A program made the position numbers and the translations under genes. DNA of 11,570 bases from the NCBI GenBank assembly GCA_030146445.1, contig JASLBT010000060.1, positions 1 to 11,570 on the forward strand, given 5' to 3'. The DNA comes from Segetibacter sp. GTDB lineage: Bacteria > Bacteroidota > Bacteroidia > Chitinophagales > Chitinophagaceae. The stretch's first letter is position 1, and every line of letters begins with the position of its first letter. The notes below the pieces were generated by a model. That model was not told the origin of the DNA. It did not search any database and saw only the letters and a program-made list of their open reading frames with translations. Positions 1 to 5,629 of this stretch are shown here, piece by piece.

Positions 1-16
1 CGCAAATAAAGGAAAC

Positions 17-565
17 GTGCTTTCACCGGGTGAAGCACATGCTTTACTCGACAGCTGGGTGTTAAACGACCGCTTGAAACTACATATGAAGCAGGTTGCC
101 TACCTGATGCGTTGCTGGGCGGCAGAAAAGGAACAACTGGATGAAGCAGGACAGTGGAGATGGGAAATGGCGGGCTTGCTTCATGACGCCGACTGGGATC
201 AATGGCCCGAACAGCATTGCAGGAAGATCATCGAAGAACTGGAAGCACGCAACGTGGACCCTGAAATTCTCCGGGCCATTGCTTCACACGGTCCCGCTCA
301 TTTTGGTGTGGAACCGGTTAGCGCAACGGATAAAATGTTGTATGCGTTTGATGAACTAAGCGGTCTTATCCATGCATATTCGTTGATGCGCCCGGATGGC
401 TATGCAGGCATGGACGTAAAGGGCGTGAAGAAACGTTTGAAAGAAAAAGCCTTTGCTGCGAGCGTTAACCGCGATGAGATTTACGATGCCCTTGATCGTG
501 CAGGTGTAAGTGTTGACGACATGGTTGCTTTCATTGTTGCACGCCAGGGAAGTGCTACTGCTTAG
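17..565 (+). CDS. HD-superfamily metal-dependent hydrolase (COG2316-like)
   Basis: The 182-residue product has the pattern of a small cytoplasmic HD phosphohydrolase. Visible metal-ligand candidates are His23 (in LKLH), the His56-Asp57 doublet (in GLLHDADWD), His91 (in ASHG) and Asp112 (in FDELSG). The DELSG segment and overall length fit the predicted hydrolases grouped as COG2316, whose substrate is not established; nucleotide or phosphoester hydrolysis is inferred from the HD fold only. The start is taken as GTG at 17, preceded by AAAGGA at 8-13 with a short 3-nt gap. The frame stays open to the window edge, so a start further upstream cannot be excluded. No plus-strand terminator with a T-tract follows; the hairpin just after the stop is oriented for the opposite strand. 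Family assignment is fairly secure, biological role unknown. Confidence 0.85.
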   Translation: MLSPGEAHALLDSWVLNDRLKLHMKQVAYLMRCWAAEKEQLDEAGQWRWEMAGLLHDADWDQWPEQHCRKIIEELEARNVDPEILRAIASHGPAHFGVEPVSATDKMLYAFDELSGLIHAYSLMRPDGYAGMDVKGVKKRLKEKAFAASVNRDEIYDALDRAGVSVDDMVAFIVARQGSATA

Positions 566-569
566 ATAC

Positions 570-598
570 AAAAAAGCCCGTGTAGAAATACACAGGCT
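570..598 (-). terminator. Rho-independent terminator, minus orientation
   Basis: A 10-bp stem (575-584 with 589-598) closes a 4-nt loop. It is preceded on the plus strand by six A residues (570-575), which become a U-tract after the stem on the minus strand. On the minus transcript the single imperfect pair is a G-U wobble; on the plus transcript it is a C-A mismatch and no U-tract follows. The element therefore most plausibly ends minus-strand transcription. The nearest minus-strand gene, the lipoprotein, stops at 965, so it would have a 3' tail of about 370 nt unless a separate small RNA is made here. Confidence 0.6.
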
Positions 599-671
599 CA
601 AACACTGAAACATGAAGCTAACCTATTTTACCTTGTGAGGTTTGTTTCTTAAAGTATGCTATTTATGATGA

Positions 672-747
672 CGCGTTCTTAACGACGCGGAATTATTTAA
701 GTGACCGGATGTTGCGTTTTTCGAAACACAATGGCAACGTGCCGGTC
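672..747 (-). other. Pair of stem-loops, candidate structured RNA
   Basis: Two inverted repeats lie in tandem. The first pairs CGCGTT (672-677) with AACG and CG (681-684, 686-687) around one bulged A. The second is a 45-nt hairpin with three stacked helices: GACCGG/CCGGTC (703-708, 742-747), GTTGC/GCAAC (711-715, 734-738) and GTTT/AAAC (716-719, 724-727) closing a 4-nt loop. Read on the minus strand these precede the terminator at 570-598, the order expected for a small RNA. I do not recognise the family; no 6S, SRP, tmRNA or RNase P signature was seen. Both strands could fold, so strand is inferred from the terminator alone. Confidence 0.3.
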
Positions 748-837
748 TATATCGAGTGGTTATTTTATTTAATTCGATTTACCAGATATTACCCACCAGA
801 GACTCGTTGAAATAGCTTAATACTCTATACCGGTCAG

Positions 838-950
838 TCAACTTATCAACTTCGTCTCTACGACTATCATACTACCTCAATCAATGTACTTATCAACCAA
901 TCAACTTTCCTTAATACCTAATACCTCAATACCTCATACCTCAATACTTA
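838..950. repeat. Degenerate short tandem repeats
   Basis: Two short-period patterns occur. TCAACTTA is followed by TCAACTT at 838-852. A run of ATACCTCA-type units, 7 to 8 bp each, covers 914-950 (914-920, 921-928, 929-936, 937-943, 944-950). The stretch is low in G on the plus strand. It sits 14 bp beyond the stop codon of the minus-strand lipoprotein. Such low-complexity intergenic runs are, to my recollection, frequent in Bacteroidota genomes. No coding potential is apparent. Confidence 0.7.
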
Positions 951-964
951 TTTACCCGCCAATC

Positions 965-1519
965 CTACTCCAGCTCGGCAACCACATGCCCCTTCCAAAC
1001 AACGGCAAGGATTGTTGAATATCCTGAGGCGACCAGGTTATGCCACAGATTCATATCGATGTCGGCGACCAGCTTACCATCAGAAGCCCGTGTAACCGTC
1101 AGGTAGGTTCGTGGTGAATAATACTTTGTATAAGATCCATAGCCCGATTGATTATAATAGTTTGCCCAATAAGCATAGCCGTCGCGATTATCATCCGTCA
1201 TAACTGCAAGCGTTCCTTCCTTGTCGAGCGTATACTTTCCCGGGCCCGTGAAATCGTTGATGACAATCTCTGCTTTAAATGGCTTCGACGACCCGGCATA
1301 TACAGACTCAAACCTTACGTTAAGTTGTTTCTTTCCGTCGTAATCCAATATTGAGGCACTTGTTTCCGGTGATGTAAATGTGTATTTATACGCGTTTTCT
1401 TCAGATACAGTAAAGACGGTTGTACCGTTATCTTCAGTGTTAGGTTTTGTTGGTCTATCTTTTTTACAGGCGCTGCCCAATAACATAGCTGATAAAAGAA
1501 TTAAAGCGAAATGTTTCAT
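965..1519 (-). CDS. Small secreted lipoprotein of unknown function
   Basis: The 184-residue product begins with a type II signal peptide: MKH, a hydrophobic run (residues 4-14) and Cys18 in LGSAC. The lipobox is slightly off consensus (Gly at -3). The residues after the cysteine, K-K-D, resemble the charged export signal that sends Bacteroidota lipoproteins to the cell surface, so a surface location is likely but inferred. The mature part is rich in beta-prone and aromatic segments, including a Tyr-rich stretch (YWANYYNQSGYGSYTKYY) and the phrase DFTGPGKYTL, which recalls small beta-sandwich lipoproteins of this phylum. I cannot name the family. ATG at 1517-1519 is preferred over in-frame codons further upstream because only it puts the signal peptide at the N-terminus. 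The gene may be cotranscribed with the small ORF 61 bp upstream. Confidence 0.75.
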   Translation of the reverse strand: MKHFALILLSAMLLGSACKKDRPTKPNTEDNGTTVFTVSEENAYKYTFTSPETSASILDYDGKKQLNVRFESVYAGSSKPFKAEIVINDFTGPGKYTLDKEGTLAVMTDDNRDGYAYWANYYNQSGYGSYTKYYSPRTYLTVTRASDGKLVADIDMNLWHNLVASGYSTILAVVWKGHVVAELE

Positions 1520-1580
1520 AATCTGACCCTGGTAAATTGAATTGGTAATTATTGATAAAATGATTGACAATGAAGCTCCG

Positions 1581-1748
1581 CTAAAACACACTACCCTCAT
1601 TTTGTTTCTTCATGAACGTAGGTCTCATCTGCGGAACGTGTACAACGGCAGGTTGAGTTTTACGGTTTAGGTCAACCCGGGGTGTGTTTACAAAAGCAAC
1701 CAGGTGCTTAACAAAAAGAACCAGCTTTGATGATAAGGTTGTTTTCAT
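1581..1748 (-). CDS. Possible 55-residue small protein
   Basis: An ATG-initiated frame (start codon 1746-1748, stop TAG 1581-1583) encodes 55 residues beginning MKTTLSSKLVLFVKHLVAF and ending KKQNEGSVF. It has a mildly hydrophobic, basic N-terminal third (residues 8-20) and a Pro/Arg-containing polar remainder with the phrase VPQMRPTF. There is no clear Shine-Dalgarno; the leader is A/C-rich (AAACACAACAAC), which is acceptable for Bacteroidota. It points the same way as the lipoprotein gene, with 61 bp between them. Codon choice resembles the neighbours. It could equally be an untranslated leader; I recognise no family. Confidence 0.35.
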   Translation of the reverse strand: MKTTLSSKLVLFVKHLVAFVNTPRVDLNRKTQPAVVHVPQMRPTFMKKQNEGSVF

Positions 1749-2096
1749 GTTGTTGTGTTTAAAGGTTATATCTCAGTGTTTTGATAAGACAAATTTCGCC
1801 TTGAAAAACCTGCCGGGCAATCGCATAAATGAGTGAAAAACGGAGGCGGGAAACACAGATTCCGCCCCCCCTTCTGGGGCAAACACCTATGTAACTTCTA
1901 AGATTGCAGTCAACAGAAACAACCTATGCGAAGGAGGGCACAGCCGGATAACATAAACATGTGATTAATAAAACCGGAAGTAAACAACTCCCTCTACCGT
2001 TGTGAATAAAGTTGGTTCGGACGTTTAGCGTAGGGGTAAAAAGGCGGCCTTAAACCGGGCCCGCGAAAAAGGACTGCAATTCCGCCATTGAGGTAC
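1749..2096. other. Non-coding stretch without recognisable gene
   Basis: I find no convincing gene on either strand. The stretch contains two adjacent hairpins near 1836-1879 and otherwise only short, stop-interrupted frames. It probably holds the promoters of the minus-strand small ORF/lipoprotein pair and of the plus-strand membrane protein, but no good match to the Bacteroidota TTTG / TAnnTTTG promoter was found. Confidence 0.5.
1836..1866 (-). terminator. Weak terminator-like hairpin, minus strand
   Basis: On the minus strand GGCGG pairs with CCGCC (1862-1866 with 1845-1849) around a 12-nt loop that can add two A-U pairs. It is followed by TCCG and then five T residues (complement of 1836-1840). 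A second small hairpin, CCCC-TTCT-GGGG, lies at 1868-1879. No minus-strand gene is visible to the right that would need termination here, so function is uncertain. Confidence 0.3.
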
Positions 2097-2243
2097 ATGA
2101 ACTATTGTCCCGTGATAGAAAAGGCGTGTTGTACCGGTGAGCGTTGCACACGTTTCCACCAGGTGTTTAGCCAGGTGCCGTGTTCAACTTTTAAGGCCAA
2201 TCGCTTGCATTCAGCACTTATTTGGTCGATCTTTATAGACTAA
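2097..2243 (+). CDS. Possible Cys-rich 48-residue small protein
   Basis: An ATG frame (2097) runs to TAA (2241-2243), 10 bp before the next gene. The product carries five cysteines within the first 29 residues (positions 4, 11, 12, 16 and 29), four of them in the cluster CPVIEKACCTGERC, reminiscent of a small metal-binding module, and ends in a hydrophobic segment (LIWSIFID). GAGG at 2090-2093 precedes the ATG by only 3 nt. The frame is open from 2040, so a start upstream (for example TTG at 2088) is possible. An offset frame on the other strand is also open over much of it, so chance openness is a real alternative. Family unknown. Confidence 0.3.
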   Translation: MNYCPVIEKACCTGERCTRFHQVFSQVPCSTFKANRLHSALIWSIFID

Positions 2244-2253
2244 ATTTTCCGCG

Positions 2254-2694
2254 ATGAAATACAATGTTGCAAATACCGTTCTGGCCGGTATTGCCGGTAC
2301 AGCGGTAATTACGGGTATGATGCTGCTCTTATCTGCGTTGGGAATGCCCGATATTGAATACGGAACAATGATCGCGGCCTTCACCCATACCAGCCCGGTT
2401 GTGGGTTGGATCATGCACTTTATCATGGGTATTGTGCTTGCATTCCTGTACGTCAACTTTTTCCGCGATGAGATAAATGGGCCATATGCCATACGGGGTT
2501 TGATTTACAGCGTTCTGCCCTGGGGGATAACGTTGATCATGCTCTTTCCAATGCTTGGCATGACTTCAATATCCGCCAATTCGCAATCTCCGGGAATCTT
2601 CATTGTTAGCACAATGGTCGCTTACCTGGCCTATGGCTTTGTAATGGGTGCAATTGCAAAACCACATCACGAAACGGAAGTGCGGCATGCATAG
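2254..2694 (+). CDS. Four-helix inner-membrane protein (DUF6789-like)
   Basis: The 146-residue product is almost entirely membrane-embedded. Four predicted transmembrane segments lie at about residues 7-29, 47-69, 79-101 and 113-134, with short loops and a His-rich polar tail (HHETEVRHA). The GxAGTAVITGMMLL opening and the GWIMHFIMGIVLAFLY second helix resemble the uncharacterised integral-membrane family I know as DUF6789; this is from memory, not a search. ATG at 2254 was chosen because it begins the first helix directly; no Shine-Dalgarno is evident. A possible Cys-rich small ORF ends 10 bp upstream and a short hairpin lies 3 bp downstream. The flavohemoglobin gene follows on the same strand after 221 bp with its own apparent regulatory site, so the two are probably separate units. 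Confidence 0.7.
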   Translation: MKYNVANTVLAGIAGTAVITGMMLLLSALGMPDIEYGTMIAAFTHTSPVVGWIMHFIMGIVLAFLYVNFFRDEINGPYAIRGLIYSVLPWGITLIMLFPMLGMTSISANSQSPGIFIVSTMVAYLAYGFVMGAIAKPHHETEVRHA

Positions 2695-2697
2695 TTT

Positions 2698-2719
2698 GGG
2701 TTTCACTGAACGAAATCCC
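2698..2719 (+). terminator. Hairpin after membrane-protein gene, no T-tract
   Basis: GGGTTTC (2698-2704) pairs with GAAA and CCC (2712-2715, 2717-2719) around a 7-nt loop with one bulged T. It begins 3 nt after the stop codon of the membrane-protein gene. There is no following T-run, so intrinsic termination would be weak; it may only stabilise the 3' end. Confidence 0.3.
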
Positions 2720-2863
2720 ATTAAAAGAACATGCGGTTACCCCGTATAAAGTTCGATGGCCAGGCTATGCAATCTCATCGGGGCTCCACTTTTCCAACTC
2801 CTTAACCACATTTTCACGTAGACTAAACGTCGTATTTATAGTGACAACAATAGCTGGGTAAGG

Positions 2864-2875
2864 TGATACAAATCA
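2864..2875. promoter_or_regulatory. FNR/CRP-family-type operator upstream of hmp
   Basis: The sequence TGATACAAATCA is an inverted repeat with half-sites TGAT and ATCA separated by 4 bp. This matches the core of the FNR/DNR-type consensus TTGAT-N4-ATCAA; the outermost base on each side deviates (G and T). It is centred about 46 bp before the flavohemoglobin ATG at 2916. A TATTTTTC element (2876-2883) resembling the Bacteroidota -7 box TAnnTTTG lies just downstream. With that promoter the site would sit close to -20, better suited to repression; an activating position would need a start site near 2911. Regulation by an oxygen- or NO-responsive CRP/FNR regulator is inferred. Confidence 0.45.
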
Positions 2876-2915
2876 TATTTTTCAAGGCTACCTCAACAGA
2901 GATTTGCAGAAAAAT

Positions 2916-4130
2916 ATGATTATGACGACAGCGCAAAAAGAGTTGGTTAAGGCTACCGTGCCTATACTCAGAGAACATGGTGTTGCATTAACAACCCATT
3001 TTTATAGCCGCATGCTTACCCACAACCCCGAATTAAAAAATGTATTTAATTCGGGTAACCAACACAACACAGCACAGCCTACGGCACTTGCAATGGCCGT
3101 TCTGGCCTATGCCGAGCATATCGAAGATCCTTCAGTACTGGCAGCTGCGGTTAACAAGATTGCCAACAAGCATGTGAGCCTGGATATAAGACCAGAACAT
3201 TATGCTATCGTTGGTAAACACCTGATTGCTTCTATAAGCGAAGTATTAGGGGACGCTGCTTCCAGTGAATTGCTCGACGCCTGGACTGTAGCCTACAAAC
3301 AACTCGCGCAGATATTTATTGGTGCAGAAGCCGATTTGTACACGAACTCGATTGCAAAAGAAGGTGGGTGGACAGGTTGGAGACCATTTGTCGTGAAACA
3401 GAAGGTGAAAGAATCCAAAGAGATCACTTCATTTTATCTACATCCTGCCGACGGAGGCAAAGTTGCCTATTTTCTTCCCGGGCAATACATCAGTATTCGC
3501 TTGTTCATTCCAGAACTAAATCTTTTTCAACCACGACAATATAGCTTGTCCCTCGCCTACAACGAGCATTATTACCGCATCTCTGTAAAACGGGAAGCAG
3601 GCAGAGATCTTAAACACGAAGGGATGGTCAGTAATTATCTTCATGACCATATAAACGAAGGCGATTTTTTGGAAGTGGCTCCACCGGCAGGCGACTTCAT
3701 TTTTGATGTACAGAGAAAAAACCCCGTCGTGTATATCAGTGGAGGCGTTGGCGTTACGCCATTATTCAGCATGTTGGATAGCCTGGTAAAAGCCGGAAGC
3801 AACAGGGAGATTACCTGGATACATGGCGCAAGGCATCCTGAAGTGCATGCCTTTAAACACGCGGTAGCAGAACTTTCTGATCACCACGGTCGCGTAGATG
3901 TGCATACCTTTTACGACGAGATGGAACACGAAAAAAGTGAAAGCAACGTGTACGAAGGTTATGTTGACCTTGAAAAGCTAAGCAATGCTATCGTCCCGGG
4001 TGCAGATTATTACATTTGCGGCCCGGCTCCATTTATTAAAAAACACCACGAATTTCTAAGATCAAGAGGCATTGAGAAATCACGCATCTATTTCGAAGAA
4101 TTTGGACCGGCGATCTTAATAGTTGACTAA
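2916..4130 (+). CDS. hmp: Flavohemoglobin, nitric oxide dioxygenase
   Basis: This cytoplasmic enzyme converts NO and O2 to nitrate using NAD(P)H, and protects against nitrosative stress. The 404-residue product is full length (E. coli Hmp has 396) and colinear with it. The globin domain (about 1-140) keeps Tyr30 (B10), Phe44 (CD1), Gln54 (E7), proximal His86 (in NKHVS), Tyr96 and Glu138. The FAD domain has R207-Q-Y-S-L. The NAD(P)H domain has GGVGVTP (276-282) and C368-G-P, and the C-terminal FGP begins at Phe396. No catalytic residue appears missing. ATG at 2916 is used; ATG at 2922 (two residues shorter) is about equally likely, and a TTG at 2904 less so. No strong ribosome-binding site separates them. 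An FNR-type inverted repeat upstream suggests regulation by oxygen or NO. The gene stands alone and converges on tonB. Confidence 0.95.
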   Translation: MIMTTAQKELVKATVPILREHGVALTTHFYSRMLTHNPELKNVFNSGNQHNTAQPTALAMAVLAYAEHIEDPSVLAAAVNKIANKHVSLDIRPEHYAIVGKHLIASISEVLGDAASSELLDAWTVAYKQLAQIFIGAEADLYTNSIAKEGGWTGWRPFVVKQKVKESKEITSFYLHPADGGKVAYFLPGQYISIRLFIPELNLFQPRQYSLSLAYNEHYYRISVKREAGRDLKHEGMVSNYLHDHINEGDFLEVAPPAGDFIFDVQRKNPVVYISGGVGVTPLFSMLDSLVKAGSNREITWIHGARHPEVHAFKHAVAELSDHHGRVDVHTFYDEMEHEKSESNVYEGYVDLEKLSNAIVPGADYYICGPAPFIKKHHEFLRSRGIEKSRIYFEEFGPAILIVD

Positions 4131-4175
4131 GCGAAATCCTTGTATGCTGCACGTGATTAAATCGAGCTGTTACCA

Positions 4176-4194
4176 CTGCCTGAGAACGAGGCAG
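4176..4194. other. Hairpin between convergent hmp and tonB
   Basis: CTGCCT (4176-4181) and AGGCAG (4189-4194) form a perfect 6-bp stem with a 7-nt loop in the 71-bp gap between two convergent genes. Neither side has a T-tract, so it is at best a weak shared terminator. Confidence 0.3.
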
Positions 4195-4201
4195 GGCGGA
4201 T

Positions 4202-5032
4202 CTATTCAGGAGCTACTTCAAAGGTGATATGCTGGATGGCCTGGTACCTTACCTTTCGTCCGTTTTGAACCGCGGGTTCCCATCGGCCACCACGGGAAAT
4301 TACCTTTACGGCTTCTGCTCCGCAGGCTGTGCATTCCGTAGGTACATCTATTGCCTGGATATTACTGATGTTTCCTTCTTTGTCGACGATGAACTGGACC
4401 TTTACCGTATACCTGCCAACAGGGGCACCCTCATCGGAGGCCACCTGCGCATTTAAATTACGTTCGAGATATCGCTTCCATGCCGCAAGGCCACCTGGAA
4501 ATTTGGCTGCTAATTCAACGCTGGTAAAGGTGCTCTCATAATCTTCTACCTCAGGCTTTATCGTTGGCGTTCCGGCGATCGCCCGTTCAACAGGTGGCGC
4601 AACATATTCAATATTCTTATCGCCGTCGACGGTAAGCTTTCCGATTTGGGTGTCTTCCAGTTCATCCATATCTTTTAACTGATCTTCGTCAGTTACCAGC
4701 TCATCGTTCGTGATCACCGGGTCGGTGTATCTTGTTGTTGCCACTTTTTGTTGCACAGCCTTTTGCGGTGGCGGAGGCAGTGGTTCAGGCTCTTTCTCCG
4801 CTGCCCTTACAAGTTGTATTTCGGTAGTCATCATTGGAGCAGGAATACGATCGTCATTGCCCGCGAGTAGCGAACCGAAAAAAAGAAAAACACAGGTAAG
4901 CAGCATGCATCCGATCGAAATGAATAACCTGCGATTATATGATTTCCTTAATTCATAGGCGCCGTATTCTTTGTTTCTTCCTTCGAAAATAATGTCGATA
5001 AGGTCTGCTGAGAGGATGGCTTCTTTTTGCAT
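4202..5032 (-). CDS. tonB: Energy transducer TonB, Bacteroidota type
   Basis: TonB spans the periplasm and passes proton-motive energy from the inner membrane to TonB-dependent outer-membrane transporters. The 276-residue product has the phylum-typical cytoplasmic start (ADLIDIIFEGRNKEYGAYEL, residues 9-28). It then has one transmembrane helix (about 36-57), a Pro-rich periplasmic stretch (EPEPLPPPPQ), an unusually acidic linker, and a TonB C-terminal domain from about residue 178. That domain opens with AAKFPGGLAAWKRYL and includes GRWEPAVQNGRKVRYQ. ATG at 5030-5032 is preferred to a GTG at 5117-5119 because homologues start close to this motif, and GGAAAAG lies just upstream. No exbB or exbD is adjacent, so it must use a complex encoded elsewhere. 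Two cysteines in the domain (ECTACG) are a small peculiarity. Confidence 0.9.
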   Translation of the reverse strand: MQKEAILSADLIDIIFEGRNKEYGAYELRKSYNRRLFISIGCMLLTCVFLFFGSLLAGNDDRIPAPMMTTEIQLVRAAEKEPEPLPPPPQKAVQQKVATTRYTDPVITNDELVTDEDQLKDMDELEDTQIGKLTVDGDKNIEYVAPPVERAIAGTPTIKPEVEDYESTFTSVELAAKFPGGLAAWKRYLERNLNAQVASDEGAPVGRYTVKVQFIVDKEGNISNIQAIDVPTECTACGAEAVKVISRGGRWEPAVQNGRKVRYQAIQHITFEVAPE

Positions 5033-5361
5033 GAGATGGCTTTTCCAGTAAGACACCCTGGTGAAATTATTTCCATAATTATCAATTAACGTATTTCCAG
5101 ACAGCCGCCAAGCCAACACAATTCAGCAATTATAATTACAAATTCGTGTGCAATTAATTTAATTATTCATCTAATTAGTCCATAATTATTGTTTGCAAAA
5201 CCCTGGTAGCATTTACGTTATTAAAGATTAAATACCGGTAACCACCAACACCAATCGTGCTCATTAAAACCTGGCATTTATTACCGTCGAATTCAACGAA
5301 AACTCCCGCGGTTACAGCAGTTGAGAAAAACTTATACAGCCGAAAATTTAGCCCTGATTGG
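5033..5361. other. AT-rich upstream region of tonB
   Basis: This stretch carries the presumed tonB promoter on the minus strand. It is strongly AT-rich between about 5120 and 5240, with runs such as TTAATTTAATTATT. I could not settle on a convincing -33/-7 pair. No gene is supported on either strand. Confidence 0.5.
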
Positions 5362-5475
5362 AGCGGCTAGCTACCGCTGTGCCCGGCCTCCGGCGTGGGG
5401 CGGTACTAACAGCGGAAAGCAGGACCAAAGCTTGAGTGCGTGCGACTGCCGGGCTCCCGGGCTTCTCCCTGGCAG
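5362..5475. other. GC-rich island with strong, competing hairpins
   Basis: This island is markedly richer in G+C than the DNA on its left. CCGCTGT (5374-5380) is a perfect 7-bp complement of ACAGCGG (5409-5415), enclosing a smaller GCC/GGC hairpin. The same CCGCT can instead pair with AGCGG at 5362-5366 (5 bp, 7-nt loop), so the two folds exclude each other. A second hairpin pairs CTGCCGGG (5446-5453) with CCC and GGCAG (5467-5469, 5471-5475) around one bulged T. It is not a tRNA and matches no riboswitch core I know. It could be an rmuC leader element, a small RNA, or a copy of a dispersed genomic repeat. Confidence 0.35.
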
Positions 5476-5569
5476 CGATTATTCAGATGCCCGAAAGTTG
5501 ATGTGAGCAGCCATTTATCATCCCTGACGGAGGCAAAAGATGTGCGGTAAACCGGCGATCTGTTAATGT

Positions 5570-5587
5570 TATAAACAGCTGTTTATA
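5570..5587. promoter_or_regulatory. 18-bp perfect palindrome, candidate operator
   Basis: TATAAACAGCTGTTTATA reads identically on both strands over all 18 positions. It lies 42 bp before the rmuC ATG and overlaps the place where a -33 box would fall relative to the -7-like element at 5604-5611. A dimeric repressor could block the promoter from here; that is inference. A cruciform or transcript hairpin is the alternative, but an 18-bp palindrome without a loop folds less well in RNA than it binds a protein dimer. Confidence 0.45.
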
Positions 5588-5611
5588 CAGGCAGTGAATG
5601 GTATAATATTG
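5581..5611 (+). promoter_or_regulatory. Candidate rmuC promoter
   Basis: TAATATTG at 5604-5611 differs at one position from the Bacteroidota -7 consensus TAnnTTTG, and TTTA at 5582-5585 differs at one position from the -33 TTTG at roughly the expected spacing. The overlapping TATAAT (5602-5607) would also suit a classical -10 box. Transcription would start near 5617, giving a leader of only about a dozen bases. Confidence 0.4.
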
Positions 5612-5629
5612 CAATACTAATTGAAGCGC

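Noticed and set aside
709..810. 33-residue plus-strand frame starting inside the 703-747 hairpin
   Set aside because: The start codon is buried in a strong stem, there is no Shine-Dalgarno, and the stem-loops explain the sequence better.
2735..2770. Possible tRNA fragment around the GTTCGATGG sequence
   Set aside because: No acceptor, anticodon or D-arm can be built around it.
2731..2805. 24-codon ATG frame between the membrane protein and hmp
   Set aside because: Too short, with no ribosome-binding site or domain; nothing beyond openness supports it.
5321..5506. 61-residue plus-strand frame across the GC-rich island
   Set aside because: It starts at TTG, spans the hairpins, has an odd Cys/Arg/Pro composition and no ribosome-binding site; it is explained by the GC-rich island lacking stops.
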